A stretch of DNA of 64,000 nt from Ascoidea rubescens DSM 1968 (lineage: Eukaryota; Ascomycota; Saccharomycetes; Ascoideales; Ascoideaceae). The stretch is taken from contig NW_017962916.1 in NCBI RefSeq assembly GCF_001661345.1, forward strand, positions 666,461 to 730,460, written 5' to 3'. A model generated the notes under the pieces. That model saw nothing but the letters and a program-made list of their open reading frames with translations, was not told the origin of the DNA and ran no database searches. Numbering within the stretch: position 1 is the stretch's first letter; each line of letters begins with the position of its first letter. Below are positions 55,564-64,000 of this stretch, piece by piece. The translations under genes were made by a program, and so were the position numbers.

Positions 55564-56775
55564 ATGTCATTTTTAATAAAGCAAGTAGTTAATAAATCGC
55601 CAAAGGATATAGTGGTTTTGGCTGCAGTCAGATCTCCAGTAACTAGAGCAAAGAAGGGAGGATTGGCTCACATGTATCCAGAAGAACTATTATATCAAGT
55701 TGTGAAAGGTGGTTTAGAGAAGGCCAAAGTCGACCCCAAGCATGTTGATGAGGTGACTGTTGGAACAGTATTACAAACATTGGGAGGACAAAAAAACAGT
55801 GCAGTTGCTATCAAGTCAATTGGATTCCCAGTCTCCACAACTATCAATACAGTGAACAGACAATGTTCGTCATCTGCTCAAGCTGTCACATATACTGCAA
55901 ATTCAATCAGAAGCGAGGATTACGGGTTTGGTATTGCTGCCGGTGTTGAATCAATGACATTTGACTATTTTCCTCATCGAGGAATTCCCACAAGAACTTC
56001 TCAAAGCTTGTTGAATAACATTGCCAACGATGAAGCTCGTAATGTCTTAATGCCCATGGGTATAACATCTGAGAATGTTGCTAAAAAATACGGAATCAGC
56101 AGAAAGGACCAAGATGAATTTGCATTCAACAGTCACCAAAAGGCAGCAAAGGCAACAGAGTCTGGCCATTTTCTTAAAGAAATCATTCCAATTAAAGCTA
56201 GAAGCACCGAAGAAGGGGAATTAGACGTTGAAATAATCAAGGACGATGGTATTCGAGCTAACATCTCCATCGAAAAGCTAAACAGTTTAAAGCCAGCATT
56301 CACCGAAGATGGTTTCACGACTGCCGGTAACGCCTCGCAAATTTCTGATGGTGCATCGTGTGTTATTCTAACAACAAGAGAAAAGGCCGAAGAACTCTCT
56401 CTCAAGCCCATTGCCAGATACATCAGTGCTTCAGTTGCAGGAGTTCCATCTGACTTGATGGGTGTTGGGCCTGCGTTTGCAGTTCCCCAATTGCTCAAAA
56501 AGTTGCAGTTGGAAAGCAAGGATATTGATGTGTGGGAGTTGAACGAGGCCTTTGCGTCACAGTCGTTGTACGTCGTTAACCAGCTAGGCATCAACATCAA
56601 GAAGGTCAATCCCCATGGTGGAGCTATTGCCTTGGGCCACCCCTTGGGTGCAACAGGAGCCAGATGCATTGCGACCTTGTTGAATGGGTTGGACGCAGCC
56701 AATGGGGAGTTGGGTGTGGTTTCAATGTGCACCTCCACAGGCCAGGGCTACGCAGGCCTCTTTGTGAAGGAGTAG
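55564..56775 (+). CDS. 3-oxoacyl-CoA thiolase (OCT1-like or peroxisomal Pot1-like)
   Basis: Thiolytic cleavage of a 3-oxoacyl-CoA to acetyl-CoA plus a shortened acyl-CoA (succinyl-CoA if the substrate is 3-oxoadipyl-CoA). 403 residues. The nucleophile Cys101 is in NRQCSSS, with GVESMT, NEAFAS, His359 in GGAIALGHPLG and the second Cys389 in SMCTSTGQGYAG. MGITSENVAKKYGISRKDQDEFA is shared with the Pot1/ACAA1 branch rather than Erg10. The Pot1 N-terminal PTS2 extension is missing (it starts MSFLIKQVVNKSPKDIVVL) and there is no PTS1, so a mitochondrial or cytosolic site is likely. The usual CxGxG around Cys389 reads CTSTG. Divergence from a SCOT-family gene favours 3-oxoadipyl-CoA thiolase. GC content rises sharply in the last 300 bases. 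Confidence 0.92.
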   Translation: MSFLIKQVVNKSPKDIVVLAAVRSPVTRAKKGGLAHMYPEELLYQVVKGGLEKAKVDPKHVDEVTVGTVLQTLGGQKNSAVAIKSIGFPVSTTINTVNRQCSSSAQAVTYTANSIRSEDYGFGIAAGVESMTFDYFPHRGIPTRTSQSLLNNIANDEARNVLMPMGITSENVAKKYGISRKDQDEFAFNSHQKAAKATESGHFLKEIIPIKARSTEEGELDVEIIKDDGIRANISIEKLNSLKPAFTEDGFTTAGNASQISDGASCVILTTREKAEELSLKPIARYISASVAGVPSDLMGVGPAFAVPQLLKKLQLESKDIDVWELNEAFASQSLYVVNQLGINIKKVNPHGGAIALGHPLGATGARCIATLLNGLDAANGELGVVSMCTSTGQGYAGLFVKE

Positions 56776-56977
56776 GAGCCAAGAGCAGAGTAGTGTAGTT
56801 TGGGCTTCAGCAACTAGTGGATAGCGATAATAAACACCAGATAATAGATAGATAATAGAGAACTGAAGAATCGACGCCGGGCTACTTCCGGGCTACTTCC
56901 GACAGTGGAAGCTGTTTGTCAAAGTCAGCAATGGCCGTTCCCCACAAAAAGAGGCAGGCCTTTTCTACCGCTAATAA
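56776..56977. promoter_or_regulatory. Zn2Cys6 gene promoter with overlapping CGG-N7-CCG sites
   Basis: Two overlapping copies of CGGGCTACTTCCG, at 56878-56890 and 56889-56901, form a CGG-N7-CCG, CGG-N7-CCG array 77-100 bases before the ATG at 56978. Inverted CGG/CCG triplets with fixed spacing are the classic binding geometry of Zn2Cys6 dimers, so autoregulation is plausible. Confidence 0.55.
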
Positions 56978-59806
56978 ATGGTTTTTTCAGTTTATCGCAA
57001 CTTTCCACCTCCAGAGCCATCAGGATGTGCAGCTCCATCTCGTTTTCCTCAAAGTGGAAGTACACATTCAGATATGCCCAAAGCTATCCAGGACCGAAGA
57101 AGAATAAGCAGGGCCTGCGACATCTGCAAAGCAAGAAAGAAAAAAGTATGTTTCGCGTTGCTGTCTTAGCAGAAGGAAATAAAACAGACACTAACTGCTC
57201 GTTTGGATACAACCCTTTAGTGCGATGGAAGCCAGCCCTGTGCCAACTGCAAGAAAAAAAACGATCGTTGCACTTACTCGATCATTGACAAGAGAAGCAT
57301 AAGGTATAGTCATTTGAAAACCCCTTCAGTTAACAACAACAGCAAAAATAGTCATCGTAATACTAGAAAAAAATCTGAAAATGGACACACCCCTTCGAAC
57401 AGCATCAAGAGAGCTGAAAATTATGACACTGGCAACAACCCAACTGCAATGAAGACAAACATTTGTTCTAATCTGAACGATCCTCAAGTTAATTTAAATC
57501 CTCTGAATGCCAGTAATATTGAAAACATACAAGTACAAACTATACCAAATACATCTAATAACCTTGCTCTTCACGATCAGCTACCGGCTATCCCATCTGT
57601 CGAGTACAATATTAACGCCATTTTGAATACTGCCCAAGACATAAGCAATAATGTCTCTGAAATTCTTTCTACAAATAATAATACCTCTATTAGTAACAAC
57701 GACAGCAATATACAAACTGATAGCGACACTAATATTAATGATCCTGAGTTTCAACGCTCTTCTTCAGAAGTTTCTTTAATCAACGGTTCAACAATACCAT
57801 CAAGTTTACAACCCTTATTGAATTTTCCTTCCTCTTATTCAAAGAACTCAAAATTATCAAACATCAGAGTTCCTAGTGTCGAAAATGGCAAAAACTTGAG
57901 ATTACTATGGGATACCTCAGGCAATTTAAGATATATCGGCGAAAGTTCTCCTCTATCATTATTGGCCCAATGTAGAAAAATTTTTAATAAGCTAGATAGC
58001 CCACTTCATTCAAATTTACCTGATCTCACTAGCTCCAAATTTGTGAAGGATCCCAAAAGATTTAATATCCAAGATGCTCCTGCATTTAGATTATCTCAAA
58101 ATATTCCAACACAACTACCATTACGAGACTATTGCGATTTTTTAGTCAACTTATTTATTCAAAATGTCAACCAACTATGCTACATTTTCAATGTCGACTA
58201 CTTGAAATGCAAAATAGTTGACCAGGTTTATTTAAATCCAATACAAGCAAAACCACATAAACTTTGTTTATTATATTTAATATTTGCTTTGGCTTCAATA
58301 TATGCTGCATGCATTAACAACAATTGTTCAATTGAAGACACCAATAAAAATGCAACCGACAATACAAATATAGATTCCAATAACAACCAAAACAGTTCTA
58401 GCTCTATACCTTATAAAAATCTCGTTCACTACTCTGTGTTTTTTGAAAGTGGATTAAGTGTTTTAACTAATACAATAGAGGATGGAAATCTATGGTTGGT
58501 CGAGGCTTATTTTTTAATGTTTTTCATCTACCAAGCTAGTAACAAAAGAAACACATCATGGATCAATTTAGGTATAGCCATAAGATATGCTGAATCATTA
58601 GGCTTAAATAAAAGATACGCTAATGAATCCTTTAGCAACAAAGGCTATGTTTTACACAGAAGACGTTTATGGAGAAGCTTGTATATTTGTGATAGATTTT
58701 CATCTGTAAATCTAGGTCGTCCCTTATCCATTAATAACATCATTTGGGATGACATGAATAGCATACCTATTCAAATTAATGAAAATCTTACAGCTGTTTG
58801 TGAAAACCAGTTGGTCAAATTATGTTCTTTAAATGGCTGCATTTATGAAAATGTCTACCAATCATCCAAAATAAACTCGGATACAGCCAGTAAATTAGCT
58901 GTAAGCTTGAAAGAATGGTCAATGAAATTACCAGCACAACTACAGTTGGAAAACTTACTCACTTTGGATTCACTCGATAGCATAAATAAAAATAAAAGTG
59001 GTGTTCAGAGATATATCCATCATCCCTTGTTACTATTACACTTGACTCATTTGCATGGTATTATATTGCTTTCAAGACCTTTTTTTCGATACTTTATATC
59101 AACCTCTTTGGATGAGATTAAAAATGCTGCAATTAAATCTAATTTTGTAAATAATAATCATACCAATTTACGTGCTGGAAACAATAAGAATATTAATGTT
59201 AATAATAAAAATCATGAGAATCAGAATGGGAATGGGAATGGGAATGGGAATGTGAATGTGAATGAAAATGAAAATAATATTTATAACGAAACTGAAAATA
59301 TTTCAATCATAAAAATATTTGCAGATTCGTGTTTAAAAGCTGCGATTTTTACAATCAGATTGGTTCATTTCTTTATTAAGCGGGATATTGACCCCATTAA
59401 ACCGTATGTTTTAATTAATTGTCTTTTAAATGCCGGATTGATAATTGGACTAATTCTACTATTGGATATATTGAAACTTAGGCTTTCATTGACAAAAGAA
59501 TATCAAAAATGTTACAATGCTGTGATAAAACACTCAAAAATCATGGTTTCCGGGATAGAATCTTTACATCGATATGCTAAAATTGATTCTTCTGCTGCCC
59601 GGTTTGAGGAGATTTTAGTTGATATGTATGATTCAATAAAAATCTACATTCCTCCCAAAAATATGGTAATGAATAATAACCCAACTCAAAGCAGAGAACC
59701 ATTTGGATTGAAAACTTCGCATTCATTATATCCTGAATCTGACTTGAGAGAAAATCTTGGTGAAGAGAACCAACAACTCAATAATAATAATAACAACAAT
59801 AATAAC

Positions 59807-59837
<31 letters not shown>

Positions 59838-60244
59838 TAAATACACATAACATTAACAATTACAATAACCTTCAAACCAATTTGGGGGTTGGGCAACAAG
59901 AAGGAGGTTTCATGAACATTTCGTTTATCAATTCAAGCCAACAATATCCGAATAACTATATTGATCCTGGGAGCGGAAGCTCTAGTGGGGTCATTCAAGA
60001 TTTGGATGAAATGAATAGATTTGAAGATTGGTTGTTTACTCCAATTGACGTTAACCAATTCGTTTCAACTGAGTTGAGCAATAAAAATGGAAATATTACA
60101 GCGAATACTGGCACAGCCAATTATGATAACTATACGGGTGGTCTCAACCAAAAACAGGATGTTGAAATGGAACTACTAAATGCATTCATGTATAATTTGA
60201 ACGAAGTTGAAGGATCTGGAATAATATATGATAATACATTTTAA
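56978..60244 (+). CDS. Zn2Cys6 transcription factor, two exons (OTF1-like by position)
   Basis: Exon 1 is 56978-57145 and exon 2 is 57221-60244, giving 1063 residues. Splicing completes a textbook zinc cluster: Cys47, 50, 57, 63, 66 and 73 (CDICKARKKK joined to CDGSQPCANCKKKNDRC). The fungal transcription factor middle homology domain lies at about 350-560 (LVNLFIQNVNQLCYIFNVDY, LGIAIRYAESLGLNKRY, RRLWRSLYICDRFSSVNLGRPLS). The C-terminal third has a poly-Asn run near 910-930 and an acidic, possibly activating end. Starts at 56978 or 57074 are both possible; the first follows an in-frame stop. It sits next to an OSC1/OCT1-like pair, as expected for a pathway regulator such as C. parapsilosis Otf1, but orthology is not shown. 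Confidence 0.88.
57146..57220 (+). other. Intron inside the zinc cluster of the Zn2Cys6 gene
   Basis: 75 nt with donor GTATGT (57146-57151), branch ACTAAC (57190-57195) and acceptor TTTAG (57216-57220), phase 0. Read without splicing, the frame stops shortly after KKKVCF. Spliced, the third to sixth cysteines of the zinc cluster follow at once with correct spacing. Confidence 0.92.
59780..59836 (+). repeat. AAT/AAC run coding poly-Asn
   Basis: About 18 consecutive Asn codons in the C-terminal part of the Zn2Cys6 factor. Similar runs occur in VPS5 (23877-23942) and the bZIP gene. Confidence 0.85.
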
Positions 60245-60302
60245 TATTTGTACTGGTATATATTTATTACATGGCTTGTTTTTATTAAATAATATTAACT
60301 AC

Positions 60303-60752
60303 CTATTTGAGAGCTTCTTTTGCTTGACTAGAATCTAAATACACTTGGTAGTATTTCATCTTGGGATTTTCAATTGAAAAATCCTCAAAAACCATATGGG
60401 CAGCCCAGGGAGTGGATAAGTCTTTTTCGTTAATTAATTTATAGTCAACAGTTCCATTGATCAAAAACTCGTTATCTGTAATTTGAGCAACATTCAATAC
60501 AATGTGGTGTCTTTTTGTAACACTTTTCCACATTCCTTGTCTTAAAGTACCAATATATTGGTGATTTTGAAAGTGGTTCGAGGCCATCTGAACAAACGCA
60601 TTCTCAGTAAAGAAGTTCAAGTAAGGATCTTCTGATGGAACAACTGGAGGTTTTGTGTCAGATACTTTGAAAAATTCAAAAATAAATCTTTTAATCTTTG
60701 AGGTGGCCTCAGAAGAAACTAGAGAAGAAATTCTTGGAGAAAAACTCGACAT
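60303..60752 (-). CDS. Small NTF2/SnoaL-like protein
   Basis: 149 residues from the ATG at 60752. The pattern of an N-terminal helix, then FFTENAFVQMASNHFQNHQ, VTKRHHIVLNVAQITDNEFLINGTVDYKL and WAAHMVFEDF suggests the cone-shaped NTF2-like/SnoaL fold, which many small fungal proteins and decarboxylase/isomerase-like enzymes share. No signal peptide. The Arg/Ser-rich N-terminus might be a weak mitochondrial signal. It converges on the Zn2Cys6 gene (58 bases apart) and is divergent from the ATO transporter. The function is unknown. Confidence 0.75.
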   Translation of the reverse strand: MSSFSPRISSLVSSEATSKIKRFIFEFFKVSDTKPPVVPSEDPYLNFFTENAFVQMASNHFQNHQYIGTLRQGMWKSVTKRHHIVLNVAQITDNEFLINGTVDYKLINEKDLSTPWAAHMVFEDFSIENPKMKYYQVYLDSSQAKEALK

Positions 60753-61578
60753 TATAGAAGTGTTAGTTTTAGAAAAGTATTGAAGATTGGGATGAAGGAA
60801 TCTGAAAACTCTGCTTGTTAAAATAGTATGTAATATACAAGAAATTTTAAGCTATATCCAAGTAAATTTGATTCTCTGCCATGAAACAAAAACTCCCTTT
60901 GATCCTTTGCTATAGGATTCCTGTGCATATTTATATTTTGCGGTCTATGTTTTCGACCCAAAGCTATATCCGCCACGGTTGTGTTATGCACCAAGACGTG
61001 TCTTACTGTGGCAAAACGGTTAGTGTTCAGTTTGATTTTAACGGACTTATACCGAACTGTTTATTTTGGAGGTTTCCATTTCAAACTCCAGCTGGAAATA
61101 GCTGTGGTTCCTTCTGAAAAAAGTTTTTAGCACCTTTTTCCAAAAGAAATGCAATGGATATTGATGTGGAGTAGTGCGTCATTGCGAGTCTGTTAATTTG
61201 GTGTTTTTTCCTTCTTGAACAATATTACGTTTTAATTGAGAAAATTTTATTTTTTTGTCAAATTAGAATATGTAAATGCACAAAAATTACAGGGGAATAC
61301 AACATAGGAAATGCATGGCTGAAATCGAAAAGTGGAGTTTTGATGGATTTTCTTTTCAAATCAATGATGGTTCTCTAGTTTTTCGTTTTCCATTGCTGGA
61401 TTTTGGAGAAGCCTGCATTTTTAAAAATTGAATAAAATATTCAGCGTATATAAAATCGACAAATTCTCTTAAAAAATTTAATTACTAATGCTGATTAATA
61501 TAATTTTTTAACCCTATATCGAATACTACTTATTCTTATTCATATTTTTATACAGGTTTTCTTCTGTAATTATTATTT
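60753..61578. promoter_or_regulatory. Divergent promoter, NTF2-like gene / ATO transporter
   Basis: 826 bases without a convincing gene. A 78-codon frame at 60881-61117 begins with ATG but has no protein-like pattern. GCGGTCTATG near 60940 and CCGCCACGG near 60970 contain CGG/CCG triplets. The 300 bases before the ATO start are AT-rich. Confidence 0.45.
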
Positions 61579-62454
61579 ATGCCAACCCCAGTTAAAAAAA
61601 CCTCTGAGTTATCAGTTTCCCATTTAGAAGAAATGTCAAACAGCAACCATTTTTCTCCTGATCTTGAAAAGTCTGTCTCAAGTGAAGATGGTCCAAAAAA
61701 TTATTATCCAACTACGGACAATAATATGTCTAAACCACTATCAAAGATAACAACTTCCTATAATGGTGATATTATTCATTTAGGTGAACAATCATTTCAT
61801 AGAGAAGAGTTGATGAACGCATTTGGGGGGTTTCTAAATCCTGGTATTTCTCATAAATCTCAAAACAGGATTGCCAACCCTGTCCCATTAGGATTGGCAA
61901 CTTTCTCGTTCTGTGTTTTATTTATTTCTTTAGTGAATGCTCAAGTGAGAGGTGTTACAAATGTTAATATTGTCATTGGTGCATCGTTTTTCTTTGGTGG
62001 TGTTATTGAGTTAATTGCCGGTGTTATTGCTTTGTTTTTGGAAAACACCTTTGCTGGTGTTGTTTTGGCCGGCTACGCAGGCTTTTGGTTAAGTTATGCT
62101 CCAATTCTCACAGATTCGTTTGGAATCAGATCAAGCTACGAAACAGAGGAAGAATTTAATAACGCAATGGGCTTTTTTTTGACTGGATGGATGATTTTCT
62201 CTTTTCTTTTGTTATTATGCACTTTAAAAGCTGATTGGGGTTTCTTTTTGTTGTTTGTCTTTATCAACCTCTTTGTTTTAATGTTGACAATTGGTACCTT
62301 TACAGGAAATGTTAATGTCACTAAAGCTGGTGGATATTTGGGAATAATTGCTTCTTGCATTGGGTGGTATAACATGTATTCTGGTATTGCAAATGATCAA
62401 AATACTTACTTTCACTTTAAACCAATTCCAATGCCCCATGCTCCAACTATTTAG
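61579..62454 (+). CDS. ATO/GPR1/FUN34/YaaH family transporter (acetate/ammonium)
   Basis: 291 residues. A hydrophilic N-terminus with FGGFLNPGIS is followed by six membrane segments. The first begins at the family signature NPVPLGLATF (NPxPLGL, compare Ady2/Ato1). Later segments include VIGASFFFGGVIELIAGV, ENTFAGVVLAGYAGFWLSY, the MGFFLTGWMIFSFLLLL segment and the TKAGGYLGIIASCIGWYNMYSG segment. The Ato proteins of yeast take up acetate and are linked to ammonia export. It sits near acetyl-CoA-producing enzymes. Which Ato paralogue it represents cannot be settled from sequence alone. Confidence 0.92.
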   Translation: MPTPVKKTSELSVSHLEEMSNSNHFSPDLEKSVSSEDGPKNYYPTTDNNMSKPLSKITTSYNGDIIHLGEQSFHREELMNAFGGFLNPGISHKSQNRIANPVPLGLATFSFCVLFISLVNAQVRGVTNVNIVIGASFFFGGVIELIAGVIALFLENTFAGVVLAGYAGFWLSYAPILTDSFGIRSSYETEEEFNNAMGFFLTGWMIFSFLLLLCTLKADWGFFLLFVFINLFVLMLTIGTFTGNVNVTKAGGYLGIIASCIGWYNMYSGIANDQNTYFHFKPIPMPHAPTI

Positions 62455-62802
62455 TACAGCAGTTGACCTGCATCCTCTTTATAAAAAGAATTACTCCATG
62501 ATTTTTGTTATTTAATTTAATTTAATTTAATTTTGATGTTTATAACGTTTTAATACTTTGATATGTTTATTCCATATATTTTTTTGAGCAATTTGTAATT
62601 TATAATATTTTTTTAAATTATTTGAGCAGAACTTTAAACTTGCAGATAAAAAAGCGGATATAGCCTACATTAATAAAATTGCTCCTCATATTCCAGATAT
62701 AAAGCAAACACAATTTCAACCCATAAATGTATTCTGATAGAGAGATTAATCGGAAATTAGAAATTAAAAACTAGAGATTAGGAAATTATTAGTTTTATCA
62801 GG
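62455..62802. other. Intergenic region between ATO gene and alpha/beta hydrolase
   Basis: AT-rich, with a TTTAATTTAATTTAATTTAA repeat after the ATO stop (about 62511-62531) and no supported ORF. It holds the 3' end of the transporter transcript and the hydrolase promoter. Confidence 0.5.
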
Positions 62803-63669
62803 ATGGGTTCTCTAACTGACATAACTACAGCCTTATTAAAGACCTCTTTAAACCATTGTATCAATTATACGTTTTTCAAGAATGCAAATTCTTCTTCAGC
62901 AATTCTATTCATTCATGGATTAGGTTCGTCTCAAAATTTTTATTATTCAATTGCCAAAAAACTATCCCATCAGAACAACCATTCTTGTATTATATTTGAC
63001 AACTTTGGTGCTTCTTCATCCTCCAGTAATCTTGATTTTGAAAACATTTCACAAGATTTAACAGTCGAAAGTATCAAACAAGATGTAGTTGATTTACTTC
63101 TGCATTTGAAAATAAAAAAAGTTATATTGGCTGGTCACTCAATGGGTGGTATGTCTGTCAATTATATAACTGCAACCACTCCAAACCTTGATATTGTTGG
63201 CAATATTCTTGTTAATCCTGTTCATCCAACGCCAAAATTGAAAGAGATTTTTGATTCGAGAATCAACACTTTGTTAAAAACAAACGACATTTCGTCCATT
63301 GCTAATGGTGTTGCAGAAAATGCTGTTGGTTCAAATTGTCTGGATATTGTTAAAGCCTTTATTAGAGATTTGGTTTCAAGACAAACTATTAAAGGTTACA
63401 TTTTAAATTGCAAAATTATTTCTCATGCAGCCACATTGACTACACAATACATCAATTATTATAAGCAAATCAAAACACCAACTTTAATAATTGCAGGAAA
63501 AGAAGATTTGACTGCTCCTTGGAGTGGTTGCGTTGAAGTTATTGCTCAAAATTTAGGATCTGAAACGATTAGTGTTAAGCAATTAGAGGGTGTTGGTCAT
63601 TGGGCTGCTGTTGAAAGTGATGAGAAAGTATACAAATTAATTTCTGATTTTGTCCCCAATGATTTTTAA
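62803..63669 (+). CDS. Alpha/beta hydrolase, enol-lactonase/esterase-like
   Basis: 288 residues of the compact alpha/beta hydrolase fold. The oxyanion region is LFIHGLGSSQNF, the nucleophile elbow is AGHSMGG with Ser113, the acid is near Asp237 (AGKEDLTAPW) and the catalytic His266 is in GVGHWAAVE. The overall layout resembles bacterial 3-oxoadipate enol-lactonase (PcaD) and fungal relatives, so a role with the nearby 3-oxoacid genes is conceivable. Yeasts, however, usually reach 3-oxoadipate through hydroxyquinol, which needs no enol-lactonase. The substrate is unknown. There is no signal peptide. Confidence 0.85.
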   Translation: MGSLTDITTALLKTSLNHCINYTFFKNANSSSAILFIHGLGSSQNFYYSIAKKLSHQNNHSCIIFDNFGASSSSSNLDFENISQDLTVESIKQDVVDLLLHLKIKKVILAGHSMGGMSVNYITATTPNLDIVGNILVNPVHPTPKLKEIFDSRINTLLKTNDISSIANGVAENAVGSNCLDIVKAFIRDLVSRQTIKGYILNCKIISHAATLTTQYINYYKQIKTPTLIIAGKEDLTAPWSGCVEVIAQNLGSETISVKQLEGVGHWAAVESDEKVYKLISDFVPNDF

Positions 63670-63872
63670 ATAGTATTTATGTAATAGTTGTAATTAACAA
63701 AAATCAAAATTAGTACAAAGATTGAAAAAATTAAAATTAAAATAAAATTAAATTAAATTAAATTAAATTAACTATTGAAAGTAATAATATGAAAAATTAT
63801 AAAAAAGTAATATCGTAAAACATGTAAAATTTAGTTATTGAGTCATAAATTATATAGGAATTTGTTTCTTAT
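63670..63872. other. Intergenic AT-rich 3' flanks
   Basis: An AAATT pentamer run (about 63745-63770) between two convergent genes. No ORF. Confidence 0.5.
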
Positions 63873-64000
63873 TTATAAAATCTCATGTTGAACATGTTGA
63901 ACATTTTCAACATGTTCAGTTGAAAGTTTTTCGTTAACTGAAGGCTTTTCATCAGTTGAGGGTTTTTCATTTATGGAGAGTTTTGAAATATCAAGATCTC
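63873..64000 (-). CDS. C-terminal end of a protein cut by the right window edge
   Basis: On the minus strand a frame enters from the edge and runs about 41 codons to a TAA at 63875-63873. The peptide is repetitive and hydrophilic, with EKPSTDEKPSVNEKLSTE units of about seven residues. The tail VENVQHVQHEIL comes from a palindromic TTGAACATGTTGAAC tract. The in-phase repeat supports real coding sequence. The family is not recognisable. Confidence 0.45.
   Translation of the reverse strand, partial: DLDISKLSINEKPSTDEKPSVNEKLSTEHVENVQHVQHEIL

Noticed and set aside
60881-61117. 78-codon frame with ATG between the NTF2-like and ATO genes
   Set aside because: No domain, no hydrophobic or charged pattern, and it occupies a divergent promoter.

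Overview
The window is nuclear DNA from a budding yeast (Saccharomycotina). Genes are mostly intronless, and the two introns found are short (58 and 75 nt) with GTATGT donors and ACTAAC branch sites. The gene set is typically yeast: FAB1, KGD1, VPS5, RRN3, GEP4, OST1 and MRPL44. Base composition is very AT-rich, with many Asn-coding AAT/AAC tracts. A secreted GH28 pectinase, a SCOT-type CoA-transferase and a CaiB-type CoA-transferase point to a non-Saccharomyces lineage. I cannot name the species. An Ascoidea/Saccharomycopsis-like yeast is a guess, and for that group the meaning of CUG codons would need checking.

Layout. 1-8320 is almost gene-free: a partial CDS end at the left edge, a broken membrane-protein gene near 277-660, and a GC-rich island at about 5750-6270 flanked by a purine-rich arm on the left and a pyrimidine-rich arm on the right. 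Next come an Asn-rich putative regulator (8321-9754), FAB1 (10423-18204), and convergent KGD1 (18689-21742, minus) with an unusual ATG-less in-frame ORF after its stop. MRPL44 is a two-exon gene inside a GC-rich island (22595-22940). VPS5 (23351-25675), a Yap-type bZIP gene (26410-28233, minus) and RRN3 (28813-31131) follow. About 10 kb of AT-rich desert (31132-41109) holds one leucine-rich-repeat gene (35194-37587). Then come a polygalacturonase (minus), a ketopantoate-reductase-like protein (minus), GEP4 (plus), a CaiB/BaiF CoA-transferase (minus), OST1 (minus) and a Bem46-type hydrolase (minus).

The right end looks like a metabolic neighbourhood. A mitochondrial SCOT-family CoA-transferase (53296-54864, minus) and a thiolase (55564-56775, plus) are divergent over one promoter. 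They are followed by a Zn2Cys6 regulator (56978-60244, split in its zinc cluster by an intron), a small NTF2/SnoaL-like protein, an ATO-family acetate/ammonium transporter and an alpha/beta hydrolase. The transferase, thiolase and zinc-cluster trio matches what is needed for the last two steps of the 3-oxoadipate pathway (OSC1, OCT1 and a regulator such as OTF1 in Candida parapsilosis). Repeated CGG-containing elements lie in the shared promoter and just upstream of the regulator.

The observations most worth following are the 93-codon KGD1 downstream extension ending in -SKF, the 3-oxoadipate-like module with its candidate operator repeats, the mirror-image base skew around the 6 kb island, and the GC islands that sit on promoters and spill into neighbouring exons. 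I saw no tRNA, rRNA, CRISPR array, retroelement or other virus-like fossil.
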